This document shows positions 1 through 11,504 of a DNA stretch of 64,000 nt, piece after piece. Made by a program: the position numbers and the translations under genes. This stretch comes from Cryptomeria japonica (taxonomy: Eukaryota > Streptophyta > Pinopsida > Cupressales > Cupressaceae). The stretch covers positions 915,873,648-915,937,647 of the forward strand of contig NC_081414.1 of NCBI RefSeq assembly GCF_030272615.1, written 5' to 3'. Numbering within the stretch: position 1 is the first letter of the stretch; every line of letters begins with the position of its first letter. A model generated the notes under the pieces. The model had not been told where the DNA came from. It was given only the letters and a program-made list of their open reading frames with translations, and did not search any database.

Positions 1-2305
1 GCGAGAAGACGAATGATCATGTGACCTTTAAGCTGCACATTCTAACAAATATATCACAGCTTGGAGGAATAGTTACGATGTGGAGACAATTCACAGTCAA
101 AGAAGATGAGTGGCGCAGGTCAAAGCAATACACGTCCCCAAAAAAAAAGCCTCTGTGATGTGCAGCCAGAGGAAAAGACCACAAAATCGATATAGATATT
201 TGAATTATTTTGCAACCTAAAAAAATGCCACAGATCAATATAGTTATTTTTACCTTTCATAGCTTGCAGAAATAGATATTGCCTTCTTATCAATATGATG
301 CCAACATTATAAATCGCACCATTTTACAAATGATCACACCAACTTTATACAACTTAAAGAAAGAGATATCGCAGTCCTTACAAAATCAGTCACTTTTGTT
401 CAAAAAATACTACTACCTTTAGTGTCGCATCAATATTGCAAATCGATTATGTGATTAAATCACTCCACTAATCAAAATTGACTACAAAAACATTTTATCA
501 CGACAACTAGATGCGGTGGGGGAAAATTGATATCGCTTCTGAAGTTGGAGATAATATTCATATCGCTACAATCATATGTGAGATCGCAGGAGATTTCAAT
601 TTGAATATCACTACCGAAGTTGATCAACTACTAAAAACTACGAACCCGATAGGACCAAACAATTATAAATCTCTCCTTCAATCGCTGCAGGTATGAATGT
701 TACTACAACTGACACCCGGAAAGAGGAAGATGTTGCCACTGTCAGGAACGACAACCGTGAGGCGATTTCTGAAAATTTTGAGAATTTTCAATACTGAAAT
801 GACGTCAACTCTACGAACTGAATTGTAGGAAAATGAATAACTGATCTCTTATCAACTTCTCAATTCTCTAAACAGGAAGGTAATTTTCTTGGACGAAGAT
901 CTGATATCATGTTGCAGAGAGATTAGGAGTTCAGTATGAAGTAGGTCACACTTCAAAGGATTGAACCAGGAAACTATCTAACTACATACAAGAATGTTGC
1001 AACTTGATCAATGATGAACAATGAGATCAAAAAGTAAAGTTTCAGAAGAATTTTCTATCCAAAGTAAACTTAACATGTTTGAATAGGTGCTAACTAAGAA
1101 CTAATAAGGACATGTCCTTATTCACACCAACAAAACCATTCTGTCAAATATCAAAACATTTAGGATATCAAAATATTTGATTCTTCGGGATGATTTTTCA
1201 ATACATTGCAATAGATTTTAAAGTCTTATTTTTTAATGTAAACCTAACCCATGAGAATATAAATTTTCACAAGTAGCCATTTTAATTACTAACAATTAAC
1301 TAGCATTCACTTAATCTAGACTAACCAATTGATGCAATACTTACCAACATTCCATCTTCTTACATTAATCTAAAGAAGGTTGGAGCATTAGAGGTGTTGA
1401 ATGAAACCCTTCTAGAGAATTTTATGAAGCACTTTCACCAATCCTCCTTGGTCACCTAGGAAACACAAGATTGACTCCATTAATTAAACACTTGATTGTA
1501 GAACATAAAAATTCCTATACAACATGAGAGAACATAAGGTGTATTGATACTCCTTGCACAATGAGAGAATAACTTTCCTCTGAAAATCCACGTCTTCTTT
1601 AGGTGTGTCAATATTCTTTCTTTGTGTTGCACGTGAGAGGAAAAATCTCCTTTGACTATCTCAATATCTCTCATCCAATGTTGTGGGAACAATCCCTCAT
1701 TTGTTGTACAAAAGACCCTCAACCACTATAGATATATCAAGAGTACCCACATGAAAATCCAATACCACTCTTTGCTAAGGGACATAAATAGAAAAGAGTA
1801 TCTTCACACAATGAATCACCCCTAAAAAAAAAAAGTATCTTGAGATGATAAAAGACCTCCTACCACCATTTTCTCCAACCTCCAATTAAGTTGTGCTTAG
1901 ATCTAACCCACCATATGTAGCACTCAAACCTTCAAAAAATATGTTAATTGTCTCATTAATGGTCCCAAGCACAAACATTTTATCATATAATGTAATTACA
2001 AGTAAATATTTGTAACTCCAAAACTAAAACGCATTGACTTTTGTAAGGTGGTGAAAAATAGAGTTCCACCACCTTAATAAATAAAGCCACTAAATTCCAT
2101 GGGATCACCTTACATTAAGGGAAGGTAATTGAACTTGATCGATGCAATATTAAGAGGACAAAATTCAGATTAGGTTAATTCTTCCCTTGTTAGAGTTGAA
2201 ATTGAACTATAATTAGGGTTGATTTGGAATGCTAGATCTAGGTCAAACAATGGGAAATTGACATAAAACAACAGAAACGAAATATTTCAGATATCATATA
2301 TGGAG
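1..2305. other. AT-rich intergenic DNA, mostly unassigned repeat debris
   Basis: No reading frame here looks like a gene. The 61-codon frame at 511-696 matches no family I know and lies in sequence rich in short AT words. The only structural hint is a tRNA-Met-type primer-site remnant near 896-909, listed separately. The rest looks like old, unassignable intergenic or retroelement sequence. Confidence 0.6.
896..1740 (-). repeat. possible decayed LTR with adjacent primer-binding-site remnant
   Basis: Positions 896-909 read AAGATCTGATATCA. The reverse complement resembles the initiator tRNA-Met primer site TGGTATCAGAGC with mismatches. It directly abuts TGTTGC at 910, a typical LTR terminus. 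This would be the 5' LTR of a minus-strand copia-like element whose coding part, to the left, has decayed or lies outside the window. The right end is only a guess, because no clean CA terminus or target duplication was found. Confidence 0.25.
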
Positions 2306-3267
2306 TTGTAAACCTAGTTATGAGGGGGGGGAGGGATGGATCAGAACATGTGGCAAAAAGATCAAGTTGAAATGCTGAGATCGAAGGCAACAAGTTTCCT
2401 TGGTCCTCTAAATGTTAGGGGTAGACAAAATGGATATTTTCTAGATCAAGATGATGCATAGAATCCACTATCTAAAGGTCATTAGAAACTCTCAATATTG
2501 AGGAGAGTCAATCACAATAGTACTTCGCTTTTCGTGCCTACAAAATTTGAGTTAAACTATCATCGTCTGCACTACCTGATTCCTCATTTGCAGCTCTTGA
2601 GATAATTCCCTACATGGAAAAAGAAGGACATAGGTTTGGTTTATGTAGGTTTACCTTAAGTCAAACCCCAATTTAGGAATTAACCTTGAAATTTAATTGA
2701 AATAGAATTGAAATGGAATGCTTTCCTTTTAAGGGAAAGGGTAGATCTTATTTGAAAATGCTTGAAATTGATACCTTGATTAATATATGTATGCTTGAAC
2801 TTGAATTCTTGATCTTGACTTCACCTTCTCCTTCAATGCTTGATGAATACTTGGATGCTTTGTCACATAGACTTGAATTGATTTTTCTATGGTGTAATTG
2901 ATAGTTCACTTGTGATTTTCTAGTCCACCCAAATTACCAAATGAGGGGGGTAGGCTTCCTTTTATACCTAACTGTGCATCAAAATGTTTGAATTTTTGGA
3001 GCACGCCAACACGGAGCCAAATATACCACCCACATTAGGTGACCATAGTGAGGTCCTATTTTGGGTCCTAATTGGTATGACTAGGGCATCCTAGTCCTCT
3101 CAATCAAGACTCAAAAAGGGACAATGGCTGAATTGAGAGTTGAGAATGTAAACTTAAAGACGGCAAGAGTAGCATCAAAATAGGCATTGAGTGGTGGAGG
3201 CTAGAATGTCAAGGTGAGGGATCAACAAGGATGAAATTGTCTAAGGATAAATTTATGATGTTGCATT
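2306..3267 (-). repeat. decayed 3' LTR, relative of the LTRs at 55023 and 61643
   Basis: The segment starts TGTAAAC and ends GATGTTGCA. It is followed at once by TTTAGCCCCCACTTTAG, the reverse complement of a polypurine tract, as seen right after the LTR ending at 56290. Near 2650-2690 it shares the stretch containing TCAAACCCCA and GGAATTAACC with 55545-55600. A TATA-like box on the minus strand lies at 2958-2968. This is therefore the left (3') LTR of an old minus-strand element of the same family. The left end is less certain than the right. Confidence 0.6.
2958..2968 (-). promoter_or_regulatory. TATA-like box of the decayed LTR
   Basis: The minus strand reads GGTATAAAAGG here, inside the LTR at 2306-3267 and about 300 bp from its right end. 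That is a reasonable place for a retroelement promoter. Its function is inferred from sequence and position only. Confidence 0.4.
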
Positions 3268-3721
3268 TAGCCCCCACTTTAGTGAGAGTATGAACCTATG
3301 TCCATACAGTAAAGTACAAAGTCACATTAAGAAACTTTCAGCAAGATACCACAAATACAAGACACACCAAGCCCCCAGGGACTTAGGATCTTATCAATAT
3401 AATATCAAGAAAGAAAGGAGTAACACATGAAGAGGATAGAAAAAACATGACTGTACTTGGACCTAGTAAGCCTTGTGCTTATTATGATTCATGTAGGAAT
3501 ATTTTTTTTGAAAAATATTACAAAGCAAAAGGCTCAGTTTATAAAGTGATATGAACATTGAATTAAATTGACTTTAATAATGGGTACTACAACATGTACC
3601 AACATGTCATGGTGTATGAACAAAGTGTACAAACCAATTCTCATGGTATGTGCATGAAGTGTAACATTGAGCAAAGTGTATGCCCTCACATTAAAGCGAG
3701 TCTGTACACCTTACTAAGAGT

Positions 3722-3858
3722 TGTTGGCTAGTCGGTCAGCACCTCCTTGGGATTCATGACATGGCTTCCTCTCACCTCCCATGGATCCTTGTCTTTGGTC
3801 ACTCTCCCATTCACTGATAGCTCAATCTTTTGGTGTAACAGCAGCGATGATTCCAACA
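3722..3858 (+). repeat. TRIM left LTR
   Basis: 137 bp, TGTTGG...CCAACA, the same length as the right copy. The two differ at scattered positions, mostly transitions. Confidence 0.88.
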
Positions 3859-3859
3859 A

Positions 3860-3872
3860 TTAGCATCAGAGC
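3860..3872 (+). other. TRIM primer-binding site (initiator tRNA-Met type)
   Basis: TTAGCATCAGAGC lies one base after the left LTR and matches the plant tRNA-Met-type site TGGTATCAGAGC at most positions. The downstream sequence (GGTTACGAGTTTGAATCC) even resembles an extended tRNA complement. Confidence 0.75.
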
Positions 3873-3961
3873 ATTGGGTTACGAGTTTGAATCCTAGGAG
3901 GTCACCCTGTGGTCTCCTTAAAAGAAGTTTGCGGAACCCCAGTCGGTGCTGAGGAGGGGAT

Positions 3962-4098
3962 TGTTGGCTAGTCGGTCAGCACCTCCTTGGGATTCATGAC
4001 ATGGCTTCCTCCCGCCTCTCATGGATCCTTGTCTCTGGCCACTCTCTCATTCACTGACAACTCAAGCTTTTGGTGTAACGTCAACGATGATTCCAACA
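3962..4098 (+). repeat. TRIM right LTR
   Basis: 137 bp, directly repeated copy of 3722-3858, preceded by the purine-rich tract at 3951-3960. Confidence 0.88.
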
Positions 4099-4699
4099 AG
4101 AGCAATAGCTTTAAGATAGCATATATGCATCCAAAAGGCAAGCACATTGCCACAATGAGATGGCCCCAAGAAAGAACAAATCAAAGGTAAATGGTCACAT
4201 AACATATAGAAAAAAAACACATAAGGGATCTACTAGCTAGGGTCAATATGCACTTTTGATAAATAATGTATATCAAGATTAATCGCATTGAATTGACCTC
4301 ATCCCCCAAAGGTGGTGGAACTACAAACATAATGGAAGAAGAGAACATAATATGAACAAAAAAATGTCTTTTTTATTCAACATGGAAGAGACCAAAAAGA
4401 GATCTCAACACTTTGCATTGTCCCCAAGAAGACAACATAAATGCATAATTATGAACAATAGCACATGTACAACATAACATTGATATGACATATAGAAGAA
4501 TTAAGATACAAATAGAGGAATGTTACAACAAATTTGGCCTTTTTATTACCTTGCACCAATGGAGTATATATTGGTAGGATGTTTTAGAGTGGTTTCATCT
4601 CAACAAGATTTATAATGTAGATTCTAGGTTTTAGAGGATCATATAAAAATTTAGATAGTCAAATTTTAGTAATTAGCATGCTCCTATTAGAATTCTTTA

Positions 4700-7130
4700 G
4701 CTTTGTATCTAACTCTCTTTATCTTCCCAAAAATATATACCTATCTCTCTCCCTCTCTTGTCTCTCTCACCTCTCTCTCCCCTATCCAAGTATATCCTAC
4801 CCTCTCTACCTTTCATTCCCTCCATACCCACATTTCTATCCTTGAATCCCTCCCTCTCTCTTCTTCTCTCTCACCCTCTTATTATCTCTCTCCCCTTCCT
4901 CTCCATTCTCTTGATCACTACCTATCCCTTTCATCCTCTCTCTCCCCATATAGAGGTATCTCCCTCCCTCCTTTACCTCACTACCTCTCCCTACCTCTCT
5001 CCTCACTCTAGGTTTCTCACCTATCTATTTTTTCACTCTTTATTTCTCTCCCTCCCTCTCCACCTTTCTCTCCCTCCCCCATTACCCCTATCCATTTATT
5101 AACTCTCTCTCTCTCTTCTCTCTCTCTCTCTAAACCTATATATCTCCTCACTCCCTAGGTCTCTCACTCCCTCTATGTCTACCTCTCCATACATCCCCTC
5201 TTACTCCTCTCTTTGTTCATCTATCTCTTCTCTTCTCCCTCCCCTAATCTCTCTTATTCTCTCTTCCACTCTTATTATATATCTCTATTGTCTAGGTCAT
5301 CACCTCTCAATCCCACCCTCTCCCCCCTCTCTAGTTTTCTCCCTCCCTTTCTCTCCAACTACCAACCTCTACATATAGGTCTCATTACCCACCTCTCTAT
5401 CTACGCCTCTCACCTATCTATATGTCCCCTCTATAGTTTTCTCCATCCCTCTTTACCCCTCCCCCTTAACCCTATCCCTTTATGAACTCCCTCCTCTTCT
5501 CTCTCTCCATTAACCCCTTTATCTCCTCCTTCTGTAGTTCTCGCACTCCCTCCATGTATACATCTCCATCCTTCCCCTCTTATTCATCTCTTTGTTCTTT
5601 TGTCTCTCCTCTTCTACCTCCTTCCCCTCTCTAGGTATCTTCCTCCCTTTCTTCCCCTCTCCATCTCTATCTAACCATCCATACATACCCCATATCTATC
5701 CCACTCTCCTACTCTCTATTATTCTCTCTTCCTCTTGTATTCTCTCTCTACTATCTAGGTCATCACCTCTCTCTCCCTTTTCTAGGTTTCTCACTCCCTT
5801 AGTCTCCACCTATCTACCTCTACATCCATATCTCATTACCCACCTCTCTCTATCCCATTCTATCTATCTCAATCCTCTCTCTCACCATCTATCTCTCTCA
5901 CCTATCTATCTAGCCCCTCTATAGTTCTCTCCCTCTCTCTCCCCCTCTATCTCTCTCCCCTTTTACCCCTATCTATTTCTAAACTCTCTCCTTCTCTTCT
6001 CTCTCTCCCCTCACCTCTTTATCTCCTCCTTCCCTAGGTCTTTCACTCCCTCTGTGTCTACCTCTCCCTCAATCCCCTATTACTCCTCTCTCTCTTTATT
6101 CTTTCATATCTCATTTTATCCCTCCATCCCATTTCTAGGTATCTCCCTTCCTTTCTTCCTTTTTCCCTCTCTATCTCTCTCCCTCCTTACCCCCATCTCT
6201 CTCTCCCTTCCCTACTAATCCTTATTCTCTCCACTGTCTACTTCATTATCTTTCCATCATACTATCTCTTCCCCTCTCTAGGTTTCTCCCTCTTTCCCTC
6301 TCCACCTCTCTACATCTCCATCCATATCTCATTACCAACCTCTCTTTGTCCTCCTCCATCTATCTTAACCCTCTCTCTCTCTCTCTCCCTATATAGCTCT
6401 CTCATCTCTCCCTACCTTTCATTTCCTCCTTACCTTCATCTCTATCCTTCCATCCCTCCCTCTCTCCTCTTCAATCTCCCTCTCTTATTATTTTTATCCC
6501 CCATCTCTCTCCATTCTCTTCACACTCTCTTTTCCTCCCACCCTCTCTCTATCTCCCCCCTCTATAAGTCTCTTTATACCTCCATCTTTATCTCTCTACC
6601 TCCCCATCCATATCTACTTACACACCTCTCTCTCTCCAAGCTCTAGGTATCTCAGCTCTATATATCTCCCCTCTCTAGTTATTTCCCTCCCTCTCCAACT
6701 CTCTCTCTACCTTCTTACCCTCTCTCTCTATGTTCTTGAACTTCTCTATAATTTTCTTCTCTTTCTCCCTCACCTATCTACCTCTCTCCTCTCTAGGTAT
6801 CTCACTCCTTCTATACCTCTCCCTCCCTCCCTCCTTAGCCCTCTCTTTCTCTTTGTTCTCTCTCCTCTTCTCTCTCATTCTCCTAAGTCATGAGAACTCC
6901 TCTTATATCCCCCTTTATCTATCTCACCCCTCTCTTCCCATCTATGTCTATAATATCTCTCTCCCCTTTAGGTGTCTCATCTCTTTATATGTACCCTCTC
7001 TAGTTCTCTCCCTCCCCCCTTACCACTCTCCTTTTATATACTTATTATCGGCTCTCTCTTCCCTCACCTCTCTATCTCCTTCCCTAGGTCTATCATTTCC
7101 TCAACCCTATTCCCTAAAACCTATACCCTA
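4700..7130. repeat. polypyrimidine (CT-rich) block with degenerate higher-order repeats
   Basis: About 2.4 kb is almost purely C and T on the plus strand, built from CTCTCTCC, CTCTAGGT and TCCCTCCC words. Longer units recur: a TATCTCCTC...CTAGGTCT...CTCCCTCT...CTACCTCTCC segment appears near 5143, 5520 and 6021, with a shorter version near 7072. A CATTACC(C/A)ACCTCTCT segment appears near 5383, 5836 and 6330. The spacing is roughly 380-500 bp. Open frames here, rich in Leu, Ser and Pro, are composition artefacts. The block could form triplex DNA in vitro; a role in the cell is not shown. Confidence 0.85.
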
Positions 7131-8186
7131 AAGATTTTTTCTATGAGTGCTTTGTTTTCTTGTATTCCATGCAATTTATAGTTGATGAACATACATTCCT
7201 ACTATGTTTTTCATTACATTTTATGTTGTAAATAGTTTTGTGGAGGCTCTCTAAGTGAGTAACATATATTATTGTTGTATGGATCACTAAACACATAATT
7301 TAAACTTTCAAGTTTGCAAACTAAAGCATAATAGCCATACTATAGAATGTTGCCATTGTGATCTAGATAATTGAAATTGAAACTTTAGACTTTATCAAAC
7401 TTGCAATCCAATCCTTGGATAAGATCATGGATTCAATCTACTATTATAAAAAATGGATCAAGGATATTCCTAAAGATAATTTGATTAATTTGAATCAAAT
7501 TATGTTGTCAAAAACATGATGGTGCATTGGTGTTCCCCATTTCAATGGTCAAAATGGGTTTCTTCATTGCAGACATCTATTTCTAAGCGGTGCAGATCGT
7601 TTCCATATAATTGCTCCACTCAAAATTTAGGAAAGCATGGGAATTGTTGTCTAATAGTAAGAGTAAATGATAATTAACATTTTCTAAATATCAACTATGT
7701 GATAGGTGAGTTAACTATTGGTCGTTTGATTATTAAAGTACAAATTGAAAATCCTTCCTTAGTTTTTAGCAGAGTTTTTAATTATTAATTTCTTTTCACA
7801 AATATTTAAATATGCTTTTCATAAATTTAATATGTACTATTAATATTATTTAATGATCAAATTATTTTTTACATAAATTATATATTTTTAAATAGTTTTA
7901 ATTTAATTTAATTTTGTTTTAATAAAAAGTATAATATATTATTAAATAATTTATAGTATAAATCCATTTTTAAATTAAAAAATTAATCATTTTTTAAAAA
8001 AATATTTAATTTTTTAATATATACATATGTTTCTTTTACACAACTTCTATGTCATTTCTCATCACATTGTCATTGCGATTGTGTTTCTCATTTCTTGTTT
8101 ATGATAACATAGTCATTAATTAATAATTTATCAATATAACTAAAGTATATCCTAATATAATAGATTAAAATAGTCCACTCCAAAAC
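7131..8186. other. AT-rich spacer
   Basis: No genes are visible. The part from about 7780 to 8040 is almost entirely A and T, with runs of TTTAAT and AAATTA. Nothing recognisable as an element end. Confidence 0.6.
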
Positions 8187-9750
8187 AAAGAGATTTTGGG
8201 AGGAGGGGAGGTTACAGGGGATGAGGAGAAAGGCGATGGCGATGGGAATGATGACAGTGATGGCCATGGTGTGCGTTTTTGCCTAGTTGGTGCTGTTGCC
8301 CTCTTTTGGGCAGTCTTGGTTGTAGGCTATTTGGATTTTCCTCCTTGGTGCCCTACTCTGCGTCGAAGGGATTTTGTCTTATGTGCCACAAGTGATTGTA
8401 TGATGGGCTCTTGCCTTCATATCGTCAGTCTTATTTGTCTAAACATATCTTTGGGTTCCTTAAGTTATTTTAGTGGAGGCTGCCGAGGATTAGGGTTGTT
8501 CACATTGACTTTGTTTGCGGGGGTGGATTTCGTCCATGCCTTTCACAGTGGTTTAGAGTATGCAGTTGATAGTGTTGAGGTGCTTATCGTTGGGTGGGTT
8601 GTCTTACTGCAACTGTTCTTCAAGTCTTGGAGGTGCTTCGACGGACAACAACCCCCATGCTCTGTTTTTGTTGCGACTTTGTGGCTTGTTCGATGGTTAA
8701 CACAGGTGCTTCCTTTGATGTTTGTGGCGACTTCCTAGGTGGTTTGCAGGTGCATTGTTTATTACTAGGTCAAACTTGTAGGGTGTAATGAGGATGAGGA
8801 TGCCATTGATTCCTCTGGCTCCTTTATGCCTCTCGTGCTTTGGGTTTCAGCCCTTTTATTTATTTTTTCTTCAAGTTTGCTTGCTGTTGTTGGGAAAATG
8901 TTATTTTCCTAGGTTCATTTGTTTGTGGACCTTGGCTTAGAGTTGATTTATGTTATGTTTGTTCTTGTTGCTCTTGTTGTGTTCGTGTGGACCCATCTTT
9001 TCAGTGTTATGGTTTTCTTCTGTGTTTTTTAGAATGAGTGTTTTTGAAAGGAGGTGGTGTGTGCTTGGGCTCTCCTTTCAGTGGATTCTTTGAAGGTGTT
9101 ATGTCCTCTTCATGTTTTGAGTGGCCTAGTTCGACTTTTGGGCCTATGGTGCCCTCTTTGCTTTTGGTGGAGCCTTATTTGTTGTCACAAGTCCTACAAG
9201 TGGAAACTCCTTTTGAGGTGGAGTATGCTTGTGTGGGTGTTGGTTGAGGCCTTTGGGGCTATGGGTTCAAAATATTTCTTAGTGGAAGATGGTTTTCCTA
9301 TTGGTGTGGATTTTTGGTTGTCAATGGTGCGTTGGAAGTGGTGGCGTGGTGAGGGTTGGTGACCCTACTCGTGTTTAACCAGAGAGAGCTCTTCTCCCTT
9401 CCTACTAGCTTGTGTGGGAGATTCTAACTTCTTCTGATGACTGTCATTTTTTGTGCCAGATGGTGCTTCTACCCCGTTATCCCTTGTTCTCTTGTGGTTC
9501 CTCTTGAGGGATGGTTTTCATATTTTCCTTCAAGATGGTTTTTCAAGTAAAAGGTTGTGGAATGCCTTTCAAAATCTATTGGTTATTTTTTTGTTCCCTT
9601 GGCTGCTTCGGTCATAGTTCAAGGGGAATTTCTAGACGGTTCAAGGTTCCTTCCTAAACCCCTTTGTTCTAATTTGATTCATTTTTTGTGATGGGAACCT
9701 TTTTCCCACCGGTTTGAGGCTCCGGTCAAAACCCTCAATTCAAAAAAAAA
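8187..9750 (+). mobile_element. G/T-rich block ending in poly(A), possible LINE-derived copy
   Basis: The base composition changes abruptly at both ends: this block is rich in G and T on the plus strand between AT-rich flanks. It begins with a G-rich leader (GGGAGGAGGGGAGG) and ends with CTCAATTC followed by a run of nine A (9742-9750). That layout is typical of a non-LTR element copied from a poly(A) RNA. Frames of up to 180 codons (8196-8738) show no reverse transcriptase or endonuclease motif. The flanks share only AAAGAG, too short to prove a target duplication. An old non-coding transcript copy is the alternative. Confidence 0.33.
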
Positions 9751-10767
9751 GAGCTTGTCCTTTTTTTAGTTTTGTGGTTCTAGTGGGCTCATTGCTTGTG
9801 AGTTTTCCCTTCGTGCACTTATGTGGCAATTATGTAAAGATTCAGGCATATCCTGCATTAATCAATCAAAACATATACTAAAATAATGCGTTAATGCTAT
9901 TAAATGCATGAAATTTCCACAATTCATGATAGATTAGCTTTTTTATTTTTGGATTTGGTTGTTTGTTTGGTTTTTTCATCAACATTTCAAATCATGCTCC
10001 ACGATAGATCATAAGAGTGAGAGCTAGAAAAGAAAAATGTAAAAATATAGTGAATCAAGCTAAATAAAAAATTCTCTCTCACCCTCCTCTTTTTATTCAA
10101 CCTAATCTATTATATTTATGCCGATAGGTGTATTATAGTCACAAAAGATGAAAAAACTTTTGTCAATAAAGCAAAATTGATTCCATTTTCATTATTACAA
10201 AGTTTTTATTAGTATTTTCATTATTAAATTTTATAAAGGCAAGGTCATTTTACTTTAAAAGAAAAATAAAAAATCTGTCAATGTGCACCAAAACTCAATT
10301 TTATATGTCTCATACTATATAACTAAATTAACGATTAATAATTTCAAACAATGCTGTAAAACCAAAATTATTTAAATTATTAAAATTTATGTCTATTCAT
10401 TTATAATATTTGTCAATCAATGTTGTGTGTTACATTTTCTAAATTTCCTTGAAGTACTATGAAAGATTTATTGAATCATTTCACTTCAAATTCATTATAA
10501 TCAAACTCTTTATTATTATTTATGAATTTTATATACTCTCAAATTTGATATATCTTGACATATTTTACAGACTTTTTAAAATATAAGTATGCTAGTTTTA
10601 CTTTACTCTTTCCTACCTCTCATCTCATATCATAGAACATGATCCCAAATATTGATTAAAAAAAACCAAACTCGCACAATTAAATCTAAAACATCAACAA
10701 ACCAGCATTAAAACTATTCGTACGAGGAGAAAAATAAGGGTATTTTCTCCCCTACAATGAACAAACT
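9751..10767. other. AT-rich spacer upstream of the laccase region
   Basis: No coding sequence or repeat was recognised. The laccase first exon could have been expected here or up to 11.5 kb. I looked for a start codon, a hydrophobic stretch and a donor site in the right phase and found no convincing match. Confidence 0.55.
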
Positions 10768-11055
10768 CTAAGCAAGACCAACAAGCTTAGAATATCGCTT
10801 TCTTGCTCGATCACGCAAACGTTTGTTTTCACCTATTATTTCAAGTCGAAGAGGGAGATCATAATGCAAACGAAATATAAGACAAAAAGTGGACTCATGA
10901 ATGGCAGCAAACTCAAGCAAAAATTCAAACGCAGATCCTGGGCCGTTGTATCTGCAAAATATGTTTCGTTTGAACCTTTTAACACGGCAATTTTGAGGAC
11001 GTCGATTTGTACCGACTCCGCGCACAACTATTCCAACTCCACCAAAAATGCTCAC
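10768..11055 (-). CDS. hypothetical short frame, 95 codons, unrecognised
   Basis: An open frame on the minus strand, higher in GC than its surroundings. It encodes a basic protein with several Arg and Lys clusters (for example RVKRFKRNIFC and NKRLRDRARKRYSKL). A second frame on the same strand (10836-11027) is also open and the plus strand has one too, so openness may simply reflect a short GC-richer patch. I do not recognise the protein. There is no neighbour that explains it. It could be an exon of an unrelated gene, part of an old element, or chance. Confidence 0.2.
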   Translation of the reverse strand: MSIFGGVGIVVRGVGTNRRPQNCRVKRFKRNIFCRYNGPGSAFEFLLEFAAIHESTFCLIFRLHYDLPLRLEIIGENKRLRDRARKRYSKLVGLA

Positions 11056-11504
11056 CTAATATCAAATTCCCATTCGATATTGTAAACTACCTCGGAGAAA
11101 AAATTGCTCTGCACCCACTTTTGTTTTGCACTCGCTCCTATCTCTGCCAGCTTGATAGGAAGCTTGAAGAGTTTCTTCTGTGTTAATAGGTCAGGGATAT
11201 ATGAATTTAATGGCATCCTAAACAATGAGTGTCACGTCACGACTGTTGTTAATAGGATGTTTAGGAGGTGTGGTTATCTTGGTCGCAGCCATAGCCCTCC
11301 ACATGAGCAAAACTCCATCAAACGTACACTACCATACTTTCAATGTAAACTCCTCATGATGCTCTCATTTTGCTTCTCATTTTAACTTATAATGGTCATT
11401 TTTTATTTAGCAATTGATGGCCTACTGGTTGCTTTTCTGCAAAATGACGAACTTTTTTCTTTTCTTTTTTTTCCCCTTAGTAAAATTTACTAATTATAAT
11501 GCAG

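Larger units (their letters stand above)
3722..4098 (+). mobile_element. complete miniature LTR element (TRIM), 377 bp
   Basis: Two 137-bp direct repeats (3722-3858 and 3962-4098) both begin TGTTGG and end CCAACA. The 103-bp interior starts with a tRNA-Met-type primer site (TTAGCATCAGAGC, 3860-3872) and ends with a purine tract (GAGGAGGGGA, 3951-3960) just before the second repeat. Flanks are AGAGT on the left and AGAGC on the right, a 5-bp target duplication with one mismatch. There is no coding capacity, so this is a terminal-repeat retrotransposon in miniature, mobilised in trans. It sits inside an older gypsy-type element, so it is younger than its host. Confidence 0.88.
3268..4500 (-). 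mobile_element. decayed internal region of a gypsy-type element
   Basis: The segment is colinear with the untranslated part at 56291-56950 of the intact element. Shared landmarks are the polypurine-tract complement (3268-3285), ACACCAAGCCCCCAG, the GTATGCCC...TTAAAGCGA words near 3679-3700 and 56584-56610, and the AGAGACC...AGAGATCTCAA stretch near 4385-4415 and 56890-56915. No gag reading frame survives. A TRIM inserted at 3722-4098 interrupts it. The right edge fades before the pyrimidine block at about 4.7 kb. Confidence 0.6.

Noticed and set aside
4703-7181. Many open frames of 60-130 codons in the CT-rich block, some with membrane-like Leu/Ser/Phe stretches
   Set aside because: Pyrimidine-only DNA rarely forms stop codons on that strand. 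The frames overlap each other and only reflect composition.
11104-11220. Signal-peptide-like stretch LLCTHFCFALAPISASLIG
   Set aside because: No in-frame ATG (the frame opens with TTG after an upstream stop) and no phase-0 donor matching the laccase exon 1 end.
11414-11503. Candidate laccase exon 1 starting MAYWLLFCKMTNFFLFFFF
   Set aside because: Hydrophobic, but it runs into the polypyrimidine tract and acceptor of exon 2 and has no donor site. It is intron sequence.
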